Positions 17,501-25,783 of a stretch of 64,000 nt of DNA are shown one piece after another. This DNA comes from Donghicola tyrosinivorans (GTDB lineage Bacteria > Pseudomonadota > Alphaproteobacteria > Rhodobacterales > Rhodobacteraceae): assembly GCF_003003355.1 (NCBI RefSeq), contig NZ_PVTQ01000013.1, forward strand, positions 72,562-136,561, given 5' to 3'. Within the stretch, counting starts at the first letter, position 1. Each line of letters opens with the position of its first letter. Made by a program: the position numbers and the translations under genes. The notes below the pieces were generated by a model, which worked only from the letters and a program-made list of their open reading frames with translations, was not told the origin of the DNA and searched no databases.

Positions 17501-18541
17501 TTAGGCGACGGCGCGGGTGGTTTCGGGATCGAACCAGCGGATGCGGTCGGATTGCGGGGCAAGGGTCAGGGTATCCCCCGGTTTCACGGACAGATCGCTG
17601 TCCAACACGGCGCGGAACAACGCCCCATTCACATCGCAGGTGACCAGCAGATGGGCGCCCAAGGGCTCGATCACTTTGGCAACAGCTTGCAGCCCGTGAT
17701 CGGCAAGGCGCAGATCTTCGGGGCGGATGGCGAATTTCAACGCCTTTGGGGTCTGGGGTCCGTCCAGAACCTGCCCTGCCACGGCCCATCTGCCCCCACC
17801 TTGCGGCGTTGCGGGCAGGAAGTTCATCGGCGGATTGCCAATGAAACCGGCCACGAATTCGGCGGCGGGATTGCGGTAGACCTCAATGGGCGAGGCCGCC
17901 TGCACAATGCGCCCCTGATGCATGACGCTGATGCGGTCGGCCATAGACATGGCCTCAACCTGATCGTGGGTGACATAGATCGCGGTGGTGTTGCTTTCGG
18001 CCAGAACGCCTTTCAACTCGGCCCGCATCTCCATCCGCAAAAGGGCGTCAAGGTTCGACAAGGGCTCGTCCATCAGGATCACGTCAGGCTCCATCGCCAG
18101 AGCGCGGGCCACGGCGACGCGCTGACGCTGACCGCCCGAAAGCTCGCCCGAGTAGCGGCCCAGTAGCTGTTCGATGTGCATCAGGCCCGCAGTGCGTTCG
18201 ACGCGCCGTTTGACTTCATCATTGGGCAGCTTTTTCATCCGCAGGCCAAAGCCGATGTTTTCGAACACCGTGAGGTGCGGAAAGACCGCGTAGTTCTGGA
18301 ACACCATCGCAATGCCGCGATCCTTGGGCGGCAGATGGTCCACACGTTTGCCGCCGATCCAGACCTCGCCGGTGGTGGCGGTCTCAAGCCCCGCAACGAT
18401 CCGCAAAAGCGTGGTCTTGCCGCAGCCCGAGGCCCCCAGAAGGACCACGAACTCCTGATCCTGAATGGTCAGGTTGATGTCATGCAGGGCCGTGTAGCTG
18501 CCAAAGCTTTTGGCGACGCCCTTGATCTGGATTTCTGCCAT
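17501..18541 (-). CDS. CUT1 sugar ABC transporter ATP-binding protein, MalK/UgpC type
   Basis: Starting at the ATG at 18541, the 346-residue protein has Walker A GASGCGKTT (about 37-45), signature LSGGQRQRVAVARAL, Walker B VILMDEPLSNLD and the switch histidine in YVTHDQVEAMSMAD. A C-terminal TOBE-type regulatory region follows (from about 240), as in MalK and UgpC. The frame remains open for 17 further codons upstream into the permease gene, but homology starts at MAEIQIKGV. It drives the two permeases encoded just upstream, and it sits 21 bases before the glycosidase gene. Confidence 0.93.
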   Translation of the reverse strand: MAEIQIKGVAKSFGSYTALHDINLTIQDQEFVVLLGASGCGKTTLLRIVAGLETATTGEVWIGGKRVDHLPPKDRGIAMVFQNYAVFPHLTVFENIGFGLRMKKLPNDEVKRRVERTAGLMHIEQLLGRYSGELSGGQRQRVAVARALAMEPDVILMDEPLSNLDALLRMEMRAELKGVLAESNTTAIYVTHDQVEAMSMADRISVMHQGRIVQAASPIEVYRNPAAEFVAGFIGNPPMNFLPATPQGGGRWAVAGQVLDGPQTPKALKFAIRPEDLRLADHGLQAVAKVIEPLGAHLLVTCDVNGALFRAVLDSDLSVKPGDTLTLAPQSDRIRWFDPETTRAVA

Positions 18542-18570
18542 TGTGTCAGTCTCCCTAGGACAGCGCCGCC

Positions 18571-19407
18571 TTAGCGGTTCGCAATGCCCCACATAGCGAA
18601 AAGGTACTTGCGGACGGCGAAGATGAAGACCAGCGCCGGAACCACCAGAATAAAGCCGCCCGCGAATTTCAGATGCAGGGGTGCCTCGCCCAGTTTGGCC
18701 AAGAGAAAGGCCGTCAGGGTGCGGTTCTCGATCGTCAGGACGGCGGCGGCGAAGACCTCATTCCATGAGATCACGAAGGCAAAGATCGCCGAGGCCGCAA
18801 TGCCGGGCAGGATCAGCGGCAGCACCACTTTGGTAAAGGCGGTGAAGCGGGTGCAGCCAAGGGTCCACGCGGCCTCTTCCAGTTCAATCGGGATGCCCGA
18901 GAACAGCGAGAAAGTGATCAGCACCGCAAAGGGGATCGCCAGCGTGGTATGCACCAGCGCAAGGCCGATGGCCGTGTCATCCAGCCCCGTGCGAATGAAC
19001 ATCACCGCCAAGGGCAGCGCCAGCAGCGGCAGCGGAAAGGCCCGTGTCAGCAGCACCAGCATCCGGAACAGCCCCTTGCCGCGAAATTCGAACCGCGACA
19101 GGGCGTAGCCCGCAGGGGCCCCCACGGCGATGGACATGATCATCGTCAGCACCGCCACCACGACCGAGTTCTTCAGCGCCTTCAGCATGCCCTCATAACC
19201 GGCAAAAAACTCAAGACTGCCCCAGTCGAATTCGGGAATGAACGGCTTGGGAAAGCTGTTCACCGTGTCCGGCGACGAGAGGGTGTTGATCAGCAGGAAA
19301 TAGAGCGGCACCAGCACCCACGCGCACAGCAGCGCAACCGAAGCAGCATAAAGGTAATGCCCACTGCGACGCTGCGCGGCGCCTGATGAGACATCTGTCG
19401 CGGTCAT
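18571..19407 (-). CDS. CUT1 sugar ABC transporter permease, MalG type
   Basis: The 278-residue protein has six predicted membrane helices and the permease EAA loop ELEEAAWTLGCTRFTAFTKV, which contacts the ATPase. Its ATG overlaps the stop of the MalF-type gene (ATGA) and is preceded by AAGGAG. It pairs with that MalF-type subunit to form the channel for the glycoside bound by the protein encoded at 20339-21607. Confidence 0.92.
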   Translation of the reverse strand: MTATDVSSGAAQRRSGHYLYAASVALLCAWVLVPLYFLLINTLSSPDTVNSFPKPFIPEFDWGSLEFFAGYEGMLKALKNSVVVAVLTMIMSIAVGAPAGYALSRFEFRGKGLFRMLVLLTRAFPLPLLALPLAVMFIRTGLDDTAIGLALVHTTLAIPFAVLITFSLFSGIPIELEEAAWTLGCTRFTAFTKVVLPLILPGIAASAIFAFVISWNEVFAAAVLTIENRTLTAFLLAKLGEAPLHLKFAGGFILVVPALVFIFAVRKYLFAMWGIANR

Positions 19408-20249
19408 ATGGTGGCTCCTTTCGGGACGCGCAGGGCGCGTAGGATGATCAGCGTGAACACGACCGAGATCGCCAGCACGATCAGCGCAAGCGCCGCCGCG
19501 CCGCCGCCGTTCATCAGGTCAAACTGGTAGGAATAGATCTGCCCCATCAGCACAGGGAACAGGGTGCCCCCAAGGGCCACGACCACGGCGAAGACCTCAA
19601 ACGCCAGCACCACCCGCAGGATCAGCGCGGTTTGCAGCGACGGACGCAAGAGGGGCAGTGTGATCTTGACGAAACGCTTCCACGGGGAGGCGCCAAAGAC
19701 CTCGGCCGCCTCATAATATTCCTTGGGGATCAGGCCGATGCCCGCCACCAAGATCACCAGCATGATCGCCGTCGCACGCCAGATTTCCGCCAGCGCAATG
19801 GCCGCGAAAACCAGCCACGGGTTCTGATAGCCCAAGAGCGTAATCGGCTGATCCACCAGCCCCAACCCCGTCATCATCGAGTTTAAAAAACCCGACTGTT
19901 CAAAAATCGCCAGCCAGATGATGCCTGCCGCAAGGTCCGAAATCCCCAGCGGGATCGTCCAGACATAAAGCACCAGATCGCGGCCCTTCTGCATCCGGTT
20001 CACCATTGTCGCCATCAACAGCGCCAGCGCCAGCTGCACCGGCACCACGATGGCGGCCAGCAGCATGGTGTTCTTGAGGGAAATCGGGAACTTCCAGTAG
20101 CCGACCACCTCGCGGAAGTTATCCAGCGTAAAGCCACCGCCCGTGGTGAAAGCCTGCTTGGCCACCAGTGCGAACGGGTAGAGAAAGAACACCCCCAGAA
20201 ACAATGTGACTGGCAGGATCAGGACGTAGGGCAGATATCGCGGAGTCAT
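19404..20249 (-). CDS. CUT1 sugar ABC transporter permease, MalF type
   Basis: The start at 20249 is supported by GGAGAGG four bases upstream; an in-frame start six codons earlier is less likely. The 281-residue protein has six hydrophobic spans beginning YVLILPVTLFLGVFF and the EAA loop YYEAAEVFGASPWKRFVKI. It forms the transport channel with the MalG-type partner encoded directly downstream. A hairpin at 20297-20320 separates this gene from the binding-protein gene. Confidence 0.92.
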   Translation of the reverse strand: MTPRYLPYVLILPVTLFLGVFFLYPFALVAKQAFTTGGGFTLDNFREVVGYWKFPISLKNTMLLAAIVVPVQLALALLMATMVNRMQKGRDLVLYVWTIPLGISDLAAGIIWLAIFEQSGFLNSMMTGLGLVDQPITLLGYQNPWLVFAAIALAEIWRATAIMLVILVAGIGLIPKEYYEAAEVFGASPWKRFVKITLPLLRPSLQTALILRVVLAFEVFAVVVALGGTLFPVLMGQIYSYQFDLMNGGGAAALALIVLAISVVFTLIILRALRVPKGATI

Positions 20250-20296
20250 GGAACCTCTCCGTGCCAACGGGCCAAGGGGCCGTCGGGGAATGGGGT

Positions 20297-20320
20297 GTTC
20301 GGGCCGAAGTTGGCCCGAAC
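20297..20320 (-). other. intercistronic hairpin after the CUT1 binding-protein gene
   Basis: GTTCGGGCC (20297-20305) and GGCCCGAAC (20312-20320) form a perfect 9-pair stem with a 6-base loop, between the binding-protein stop and the permease start. No T-run follows, so it more likely stabilises the upstream transcript than stops transcription. Confidence 0.6.
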
Positions 20321-20338
20321 CAGATTAGTTTAGCGCGA

Positions 20339-21607
20339 TTATTCGACCGGACATGCGCCTTCGGACGGCGCGTCAGGTGCCCAACAGGGGGCGCCGGTCT
20401 TTTCCATGATGCCCGCCAGCGTGGACTTCTGATCATCCAGCACCGCGCGGATGTCCTGACCGCCCAAGATGATGCGCTCAAACGTGTCGACGAAGACGCG
20501 GTTGAAATCGCCGCCCATGTCGCCAAGCCCCGCAGGCAGGAGGCCGGGGTTCGCATCAGCCGCGCCGCTCATCTTGGCAATCGCATCGCCCGATGCCTTC
20601 ACGGCGGGGGGCAGATCGTCCGGCAGATCAACCGGCACCACGGGGAAGAAGTTCGTGGCCTTCAGCGTCGCAATCTGGGTTTCCGGCTGCATCATGTATT
20701 GGACCAGCGCCTTGGATGCCTCCATGTCGGGCGCGGTCTTGGGGATGGCCAAACCTGCCAGCACCGGCATAAAGCCGCGCCCCGTGGGGCCTGCGGGCGC
20801 GGGGAAGGCAACGAAATCATCGGGACGTTCATTGAACGCCTGCGCCAGTCGCGAGGTATGGTCAAAGACGATCCACGCATCGCCCGACAGCAGCTGCTCT
20901 TGCAGGAACGAGAAGTTGGTCGAGGCCGGATTGGTGTGCGACCACAGCTCGCGGAACTTTTCCCACGCCTCAACCGCCGCGTCCGAGGCAAAGGTCCGCA
21001 CCACACCATCCGTGTAGGACGGGTAGAGATAGCCTTGGAAGAAGCGGTGCTTCAGGCCCTTTTCCCCAGCGGGAAAGCCGAATTTCTTCTGGCCGGTGCC
21101 CTCTTCAACGGCGGCGGTCCATGCGATCAGCTGATCATAGGTCAGCGCGTTGATATCCGCGCCTTCGGGCAGATATTGCAGCGCCTCTTTATTGGCGGCC
21201 ATGATGTAGCTGGCCTGCATCCACGGCAGGTACTGCATCTGGTCGGTTCCCAGCATCGCGAGGCTGTTGAATGTGGCGCTTTCCGCCGCAACACCCAGAT
21301 CGCCAAGGTCCACCAGATCATCGGGATTCATGGCGGCAAAGTTGCCGTGCAGGGCGCCAAGCACCTCGATTGTACCTTTGCCCGCCTGCAATTCCGCCTG
21401 CAAACGGGTCAGCCACGGGCCGTCCTCATTCGGTTGATAATCAACGGCGCTGCCATAGCCCGCCAGAACCTGTTCGCGCATCGCCTGCGCCTCTTCCACG
21501 GGGCGGGCCTGCGTTGACCAGAACAGGGTTTCAGCCTGCGCCGCAGCCGCCGCGCACAGGATGGCAAGGCCAGAGGCCATACCGGAGAATTTGGAACGAA
21601 GCGTCAT
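20339..21607 (-). CDS. CUT1 ABC transporter glycoside-binding protein
   Basis: ATG at 21607 is preceded by GGGAGGA. The 422-residue product has a signal peptide (LAILCAAAAAQA-ETL, cleavage near residue 26) and the extended type 1 extracellular binding-protein fold, with conserved segments such as AGLAIPKTAPD and ALVQYMMQPETQ. Two cysteines in the last 20 residues (APCW and GACPVE) probably form a disulphide. It is the first gene of the operon and divergent from a LacI regulator. The ligand is probably a glucosyl or mannosyl compound, judged from the linked glycosidase. Confidence 0.9.
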   Translation of the reverse strand: MTLRSKFSGMASGLAILCAAAAAQAETLFWSTQARPVEEAQAMREQVLAGYGSAVDYQPNEDGPWLTRLQAELQAGKGTIEVLGALHGNFAAMNPDDLVDLGDLGVAAESATFNSLAMLGTDQMQYLPWMQASYIMAANKEALQYLPEGADINALTYDQLIAWTAAVEEGTGQKKFGFPAGEKGLKHRFFQGYLYPSYTDGVVRTFASDAAVEAWEKFRELWSHTNPASTNFSFLQEQLLSGDAWIVFDHTSRLAQAFNERPDDFVAFPAPAGPTGRGFMPVLAGLAIPKTAPDMEASKALVQYMMQPETQIATLKATNFFPVVPVDLPDDLPPAVKASGDAIAKMSGAADANPGLLPAGLGDMGGDFNRVFVDTFERIILGGQDIRAVLDDQKSTLAGIMEKTGAPCWAPDAPSEGACPVE

Positions 21608-21909
21608 GGAGTCCTCCCTTTCATGACGGAACACACCAGCCTCCCCGCTGATGTGCGATGTCGTTCAGCCGTCTCCCTTTATCCGGCGGAGATCAGCGGA
21701 ACCTTTAACCAGAGTCGCCCGCTTTTTGGGCAGGACGAGAATCCTCCGGCGTGAGGCTAAGCTTGATATAACGATATACCTTCCGTCAATCAGAATCTGT
21801 ATGTGAATTGCATCAATTCATCTGACAGACTCCATATCCCTGCGGAAAATCTTGATCCTGACGGTGTTTTCCGCCACAAAAGATGCCTAATCGTTCTATC
21901 AAATGAGGC
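21608..21909. promoter_or_regulatory. divergent promoter region of the glycoside operon and lacI-type gene
   Basis: These 302 bases hold no gene. They are AT-richer than the surroundings and contain the 17-base palindrome at 21804-21820. Nearby TTGATATAACGATATACC includes two GATATA repeats. Promoters for both directions must lie here, but no clear -35/-10 pair can be assigned by eye. Confidence 0.5.
21804..21820. promoter_or_regulatory. candidate operator for the LacI-family regulator
   Basis: TGAATTG-CAT-CAATTCA is a perfect inverted repeat with 7-base arms and a 3-base centre. It lies 90 bases before the lacI-type gene and about 200 bases before the binding-protein gene. LacI operators often have an even CG centre, which this lacks, so the assignment is moderate. 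Confidence 0.45.
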
Positions 21910-22923
21910 ATGATGTCGGGCAAACCCACTCTGGCAACGGTCGCGAAAGAGGCGGGGGTTTCGATCCCGACCGTCAGCCAAGTGCTGCGAGGAACCGGCC
22001 GGATTTCAGAGCAGACCCGCGACAAGGTGATGGCTGCCGCCCGCAAGCTGCACTACGTCACCGACCAGCGCGCCGCCGCCATGCGGTCGGGTGAAAACCG
22101 CGAGATCGGCTTTGTCATCAACCAGTTGATGAACCCCTTCAACGCCGAGGTGGTCAGCGGCGTGGTCGATCTGCTGGAGGACGAAGGCTACATGGTCTCC
22201 ATCGTTGACACCCGTGACGATGCTGCGCGGCAAGAACGGCAGTTGCAGGCCTTCATCCGGCACGGGCGCGGGGGCCTTTTGTGGGTTCCGGCGATGAACA
22301 CGCCCGACAAGGCGTTCGATCTGCTGGCCGCCCACGGCATTCCCACGGTCACCTTTCTGCGGCACGTCCGCCGTGATCTGGACCACGTGGGCATCCGCAA
22401 CGCCGAGGCCACCGGCGTGGCGACCAACTATCTGGCCGACCTTGGCCACCGGCACATCGCCTACTTGGGCGGGACCGATATGACCTTTGTGCGGCGCGAC
22501 CGGATCGCGGGCTACAAGACTGCCATGGCCGAGCGCGGCTTGGGTTCCGGCCTGATCTGGGACTCTGAGGACAACAAGCGGGCGGGCCTTGATTCCATGA
22601 CCGCCCTTATCCGCGCGCATCCCGAGATTACGGCGGTGGTCTGCAATGGCGACGTGGTCGCGATCGGGGCCAGTCTGGCGCTGACCCGTCTGGGGCTGAA
22701 ACCCGGCAAGGATGTCTCGGTCATCGGGTTCGACGATATTCAGGACGCCGCTGTCGCGACGCCGCCGCTAACTACCATGTCAGTCTCGCCCCAGAAACTG
22801 GGCCACCGTCTGGCCCGTACCCTGCTGGACCGGATCGAGGATCCACAAATGCCGCCTACGGTGTCAGAACTGGCGGCCGAGCTGGTGGTGCGTGACACCA
22901 CCGGCCCTGCCCCCACAGCTTAA
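21910..22923 (+). CDS. LacI-family transcriptional regulator
   Basis: The 337-residue protein has the LacI helix-turn-helix at its start (TLATVAKEAGVSIPTVSQVL) with the hinge RAAAMRSG, then a periplasmic-binding-like sensor domain (NREIGFVINQLMNPFNAEVV, VSVIGFDDIQDAAVATPPLT). An ATG three bases later at 21913 is an equal alternative. It is divergent from the CUT1 importer/glycosidase operon and is its likely repressor, released by the imported glycoside or a product. The proposed operator is at 21804-21820. Confidence 0.92.
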   Translation: MMSGKPTLATVAKEAGVSIPTVSQVLRGTGRISEQTRDKVMAAARKLHYVTDQRAAAMRSGENREIGFVINQLMNPFNAEVVSGVVDLLEDEGYMVSIVDTRDDAARQERQLQAFIRHGRGGLLWVPAMNTPDKAFDLLAAHGIPTVTFLRHVRRDLDHVGIRNAEATGVATNYLADLGHRHIAYLGGTDMTFVRRDRIAGYKTAMAERGLGSGLIWDSEDNKRAGLDSMTALIRAHPEITAVVCNGDVVAIGASLALTRLGLKPGKDVSVIGFDDIQDAAVATPPLTTMSVSPQKLGHRLARTLLDRIEDPQMPPTVSELAAELVVRDTTGPAPTA

Positions 22924-23111
22924 GTGGTTTTGGCTTGGGCTTGGGCGACCGGAAAGCCACGTTGCTTGCCGGTCTGGATCAGTACCACGCCGCCCAAGAT
23001 CATCACCAAAGCGATCAGTTCGACGGCAGTCACAGCCTCGCCCATCGCGGCCCCGATGATGACCGCAACCAGCGGCGCGAATAGGTCGCGCCCGCCGCCC
23101 GCACCGGCCCG
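22920..23111 (-). pseudogene. C-terminal remnant of an EamA/DMT-family transporter
   Basis: On the minus strand, the 63 codons before the TAA at 22920-22922 read as the last two membrane helices of an EamA-family exporter (LFAPLVAVIIGAAMGEAV, then ELIALVMILGGVVLIQTG). There is no start codon, and the frame runs without a break straight into the TGA of the tcuB-like gene at 23112. The front three quarters are therefore missing, and the remnant is joined to the end of the tcu operon. This marks an old deletion or rearrangement endpoint. Confidence 0.7.
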
Positions 23112-24173
23112 TCATCGCTGCGCGTCCGCCACCAGCGCCGCAAGGCGGTAGAACCCGTGCGCCATTTTGGTGAAGGGGGCCAACAGGAAGAACGCAAGAA
23201 CTGCCCCCAGATGCAACGCCAGCAGCGCGGGCATCAGCGCCGTTTGACCCAGCGCATAAAGCGCCAGACCACTAAGCCCAACAAAACCCAAGAGCCCCAC
23301 GAAAGCCAACTCTGCCCCAAAGGCCGAAGGTGCACCAAAGGACCGATCCGATCGCAGCTTTAGCCGGATCATCGCGCCGCAGCCTGCGACCAGCAGCAGA
23401 CCGCCCGAGTTTCCCAGAATTTTCGGCAAGGACAGCAATCCATAGGGCGCGGGCATCCCCAGCGCATAGTGCATCACAGTCGCCACGCTGGTCGCGGCAA
23501 AGCACAGCAAGAACCCGTACATCACAGCCTGATGGGCATGGCGGCGGGCGTGCGAGAACCGGTCCTGATCCTCAAAATTGCACCCGTCCCCATGTCCGCC
23601 CTTCAGGTTCTTCATCCGCGCGGCTTGCCCAAACGCCTGCACCAAATGAGACAGTTTCACGGGCCGACCACCGACCTGCCGCCAGTAGCGGCGCAGGCTG
23701 ATCCCGATGCTAACCAGCGGGAACAGGAAGGCGGGCAGGAAGATCGCCACCATCGCGTTATGAGGCAGCGCGGCGTAGAAGCCCTCGCCACCAGCGGCGG
23801 GCAAGGCCCTTAGGGCAGCAAAAAGCAGGGCAAAGCCGATGACCGTCGCGACGGCGATCAGCATCCCGTTCTTTTGAAAGGCCCGGCCAGCGGCTTGGGG
23901 GAAGGCCAGCTCTTCCCAACTGCTCTGCCGCACATTCGCCAAGGCCTGAGGCAGGTTCAGATCAAACTCATGCGGGGCAGTGTATTGGCAAGCGTAATAG
24001 CAGCCCCGACAGTTGTGACACAGGTTTGCCAGTTGCGTCAGGTTCCCGTCGGCAAAGGCCCGTTCCGCGTGCAGGGCGGGGAACACGGAACAATAGCCCT
24101 CACAATAGCGGCAGGCGTTGCAAATCTCGGCCTGACGGCGAGCTTCCTCTAGAACCTCAGTGTGCGTTTGCAT
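23112..24173 (-). CDS. tcuB: TcuB-like tricarballylate oxidation protein (Fe-S, membrane)
   Basis: Starting at the ATG at 24173, which overlaps the tcuA-like gene by 17 bases, this 353-residue protein has two cysteine-rich iron-sulphur motifs near the N-terminus (CNACRYCEGYC and CHNCRGCYYAC), then a hydrophilic linker and about five to six membrane helices with histidines suited to haem ligation. That is the TcuB/CobZ-C layout. TcuB re-oxidises the FAD of TcuA by passing electrons to the membrane quinone pool. The gene ends directly against the EamA remnant. Confidence 0.88.
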   Translation of the reverse strand: MQTHTEVLEEARRQAEICNACRYCEGYCSVFPALHAERAFADGNLTQLANLCHNCRGCYYACQYTAPHEFDLNLPQALANVRQSSWEELAFPQAAGRAFQKNGMLIAVATVIGFALLFAALRALPAAGGEGFYAALPHNAMVAIFLPAFLFPLVSIGISLRRYWRQVGGRPVKLSHLVQAFGQAARMKNLKGGHGDGCNFEDQDRFSHARRHAHQAVMYGFLLCFAATSVATVMHYALGMPAPYGLLSLPKILGNSGGLLLVAGCGAMIRLKLRSDRSFGAPSAFGAELAFVGLLGFVGLSGLALYALGQTALMPALLALHLGAVLAFFLLAPFTKMAHGFYRLAALVADAQR

Positions 24174-25563
24174 AAGCGGCGGCCTCCTTGCCTGCGATGC
24201 GTCCAAAGACGGTTCCGATGGTCATGCCGAAACCGGCCAGATAGCCCTGCCCCAAGATCGAACCGGCCATCGTCTCGCCTGCAGCCCAAAGGTTGCGCAC
24301 AGGCCCCTGCCCGACCGAGCATTGCGCCCGTTCGTCAACCTTGAGCCCCAGATAGGTAAAGGTGACGCCGGTCCGCAGGGTGTAGCCGTAGAACGGCGGC
24401 TGGGTGATCGGGCGCGCCCAGTTGGTTTTCGGCGGGGTCAGCCCCGTGGTCGAGACCCCGTCCAGTTCGGTGGGATGGAACCCAGAGGTATCCCCGCAAG
24501 CGGCGTTGAATTCGCCCACTGTGCGCTCTAGCCCGTCGGCGGGCAGGCCCATCTTTTCGGCCAGTTCGCGCAGGCTGGCGGCTTTGATCGGCGGAAAGAC
24601 CGAGGGCATGAAGAGATCAAGGGATTTCGCGTCAATGATCACATGCCCGACCTGATCGGGCTGCGCGGCCACCAACCTGCCCCAGATGGCATAGCGTTTG
24701 GGCCAGACGTCCTCGCCTTCGTCATAGAACCGCTCGGCGTTCTGGTTCACCACGATGGAAAAAGGCACACAGTCCAGCCGCGTCACAATCCCGCCGTCGA
24801 ACTTTGGCGCGCGGCCATCGATGGCCACCGCATGGCATTGGGTCGGATCGCCCACTTGGGCGATGCCCTGATCCAGCAGGTCCGCCAGCACGACGCCGCG
24901 GTTATAGGGCGTGCCGCGGATCAGAAAGTTCTTGGCCGCAGGTCCCCATGCCCGGGCCAGCCAGTCGGTGTCCGCCTGAAACCCGCCCGAGGCCACCACC
25001 ACCGATTTCGGTGTGATCCGGTGGGTTTCGCCCATATGCGTGTAGTCAATGTATTCGACCTGATCACCGGCCAGATGCACATGGGTCACAGCGGCCTCAT
25101 ACAGCACCTGAACCCCCAGCTGCTGCGCCGTCCGGTAATAGGCATTCACAAGGCTTTTGCCGCCCCCAAGGAAAAACGCATTCGTCCGCGCCAGCGACAG
25201 CGTGCCGGAGAGCGAGGGCTGGAACCGCACACCGTGGGCCTGCATCCACGGCAGGCATTCCTCTGACGTGCGGATCGCAAGACGCGCCAGCTGTTCGTCG
25301 GTCTTGCCGCCTGTGACCTTCATCAGATCGGCAAGGTATTCTTCTTCCGAATAGCTTTCGACCAGCGGCCCCAAAGGGCCTTGGTGCATACAGCGAAAGT
25401 TGCGTGTGTGGCGCGAATTGCCGCCCCGATAGGCTTTGGGCGCGGCCTCCAGAACAAGCACGCTTGCGCCCGCTTCAGCAGCGGTCATGGCGGCGCAAAG
25501 GGCCGCGTTCCCGCCCCCGATCACCACAATGTCGGGATTGGTCGGGGAATGACTTTGGGTCAA
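24157..25563 (-). CDS. tcuA: TcuA-like FAD-dependent tricarballylate dehydrogenase
   Basis: The 468-residue flavoprotein belongs to the fumarate reductase/succinate dehydrogenase flavoprotein-like family and most resembles TcuA, which oxidises tricarballylate to cis-aconitate. The N-terminal dinucleotide fold is DIVVIGGGNAALCAAMTAAE; the FAD histidine region is near GGNSRHTRNFRCMHQG; GETMAGSILGQGYLAGFG closes the FAD site. The only available start is a TTG at 25563, with GGAG six bases upstream. Pairing with the TcuB-like gene and a PrpF-like isomerase supports a tricarballylate/aconitate pathway, though the exact substrate is inferred. Confidence 0.88.
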   Translation of the reverse strand: MTQSHSPTNPDIVVIGGGNAALCAAMTAAEAGASVLVLEAAPKAYRGGNSRHTRNFRCMHQGPLGPLVESYSEEEYLADLMKVTGGKTDEQLARLAIRTSEECLPWMQAHGVRFQPSLSGTLSLARTNAFFLGGGKSLVNAYYRTAQQLGVQVLYEAAVTHVHLAGDQVEYIDYTHMGETHRITPKSVVVASGGFQADTDWLARAWGPAAKNFLIRGTPYNRGVVLADLLDQGIAQVGDPTQCHAVAIDGRAPKFDGGIVTRLDCVPFSIVVNQNAERFYDEGEDVWPKRYAIWGRLVAAQPDQVGHVIIDAKSLDLFMPSVFPPIKAASLRELAEKMGLPADGLERTVGEFNAACGDTSGFHPTELDGVSTTGLTPPKTNWARPITQPPFYGYTLRTGVTFTYLGLKVDERAQCSVGQGPVRNLWAAGETMAGSILGQGYLAGFGMTIGTVFGRIAGKEAAAYANAH

Positions 25564-25606
25564 ATCGGTCTCCGTCTTTTCAATAGGTTAGTCCCATGCG
25601 GGACGC

Positions 25607-25768
25607 TCAGCCTTGGCCAGAGAGGGCCTTGATCGCACGGCTGATGCGCTCATGCAGGATGGACAGATCGGCCTTGTCAGTCGGGTCGGTGCTGATGCGC
25701 TGGCACACCTCGGCGCGGATGGCCTCAAGGTCGCGGCGCATGTGGCTGAGTTTTTCGTAATAGGTCAT
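25607..25768 (-). CDS. 53-residue protein in the tcu operon, unknown function
   Basis: A small gene lies between the universal stress protein and the tcuA-like gene on the same strand. ATG at 25768 is preceded by GAAGGG, and TGA is at 25607-25609. The 53-residue product starts MTYYEKLSHMRRDLEAIR and is hydrophilic and probably two-helical: a first helix to about residue 25 and a second around DKADLSILHERISRAIKAL, joined by ISTDPTDK. It has no signal or membrane segment and one cysteine. Good ribosome-binding site, operon position and tight spacing argue that it is expressed. I recognise no family. Confidence 0.65.
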   Translation of the reverse strand: MTYYEKLSHMRRDLEAIRAEVCQRISTDPTDKADLSILHERISRAIKALSGQG

Positions 25769-25783
25769 CGTCGGCCCTTCGCT

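Noticed and set aside
16469..18166. Plus-strand frame of 565 codons opposite the glycosidase and MalK-type genes
   Set aside because: It crosses two well-supported opposite-strand genes and has no domain pattern; a GC-rich shadow frame.
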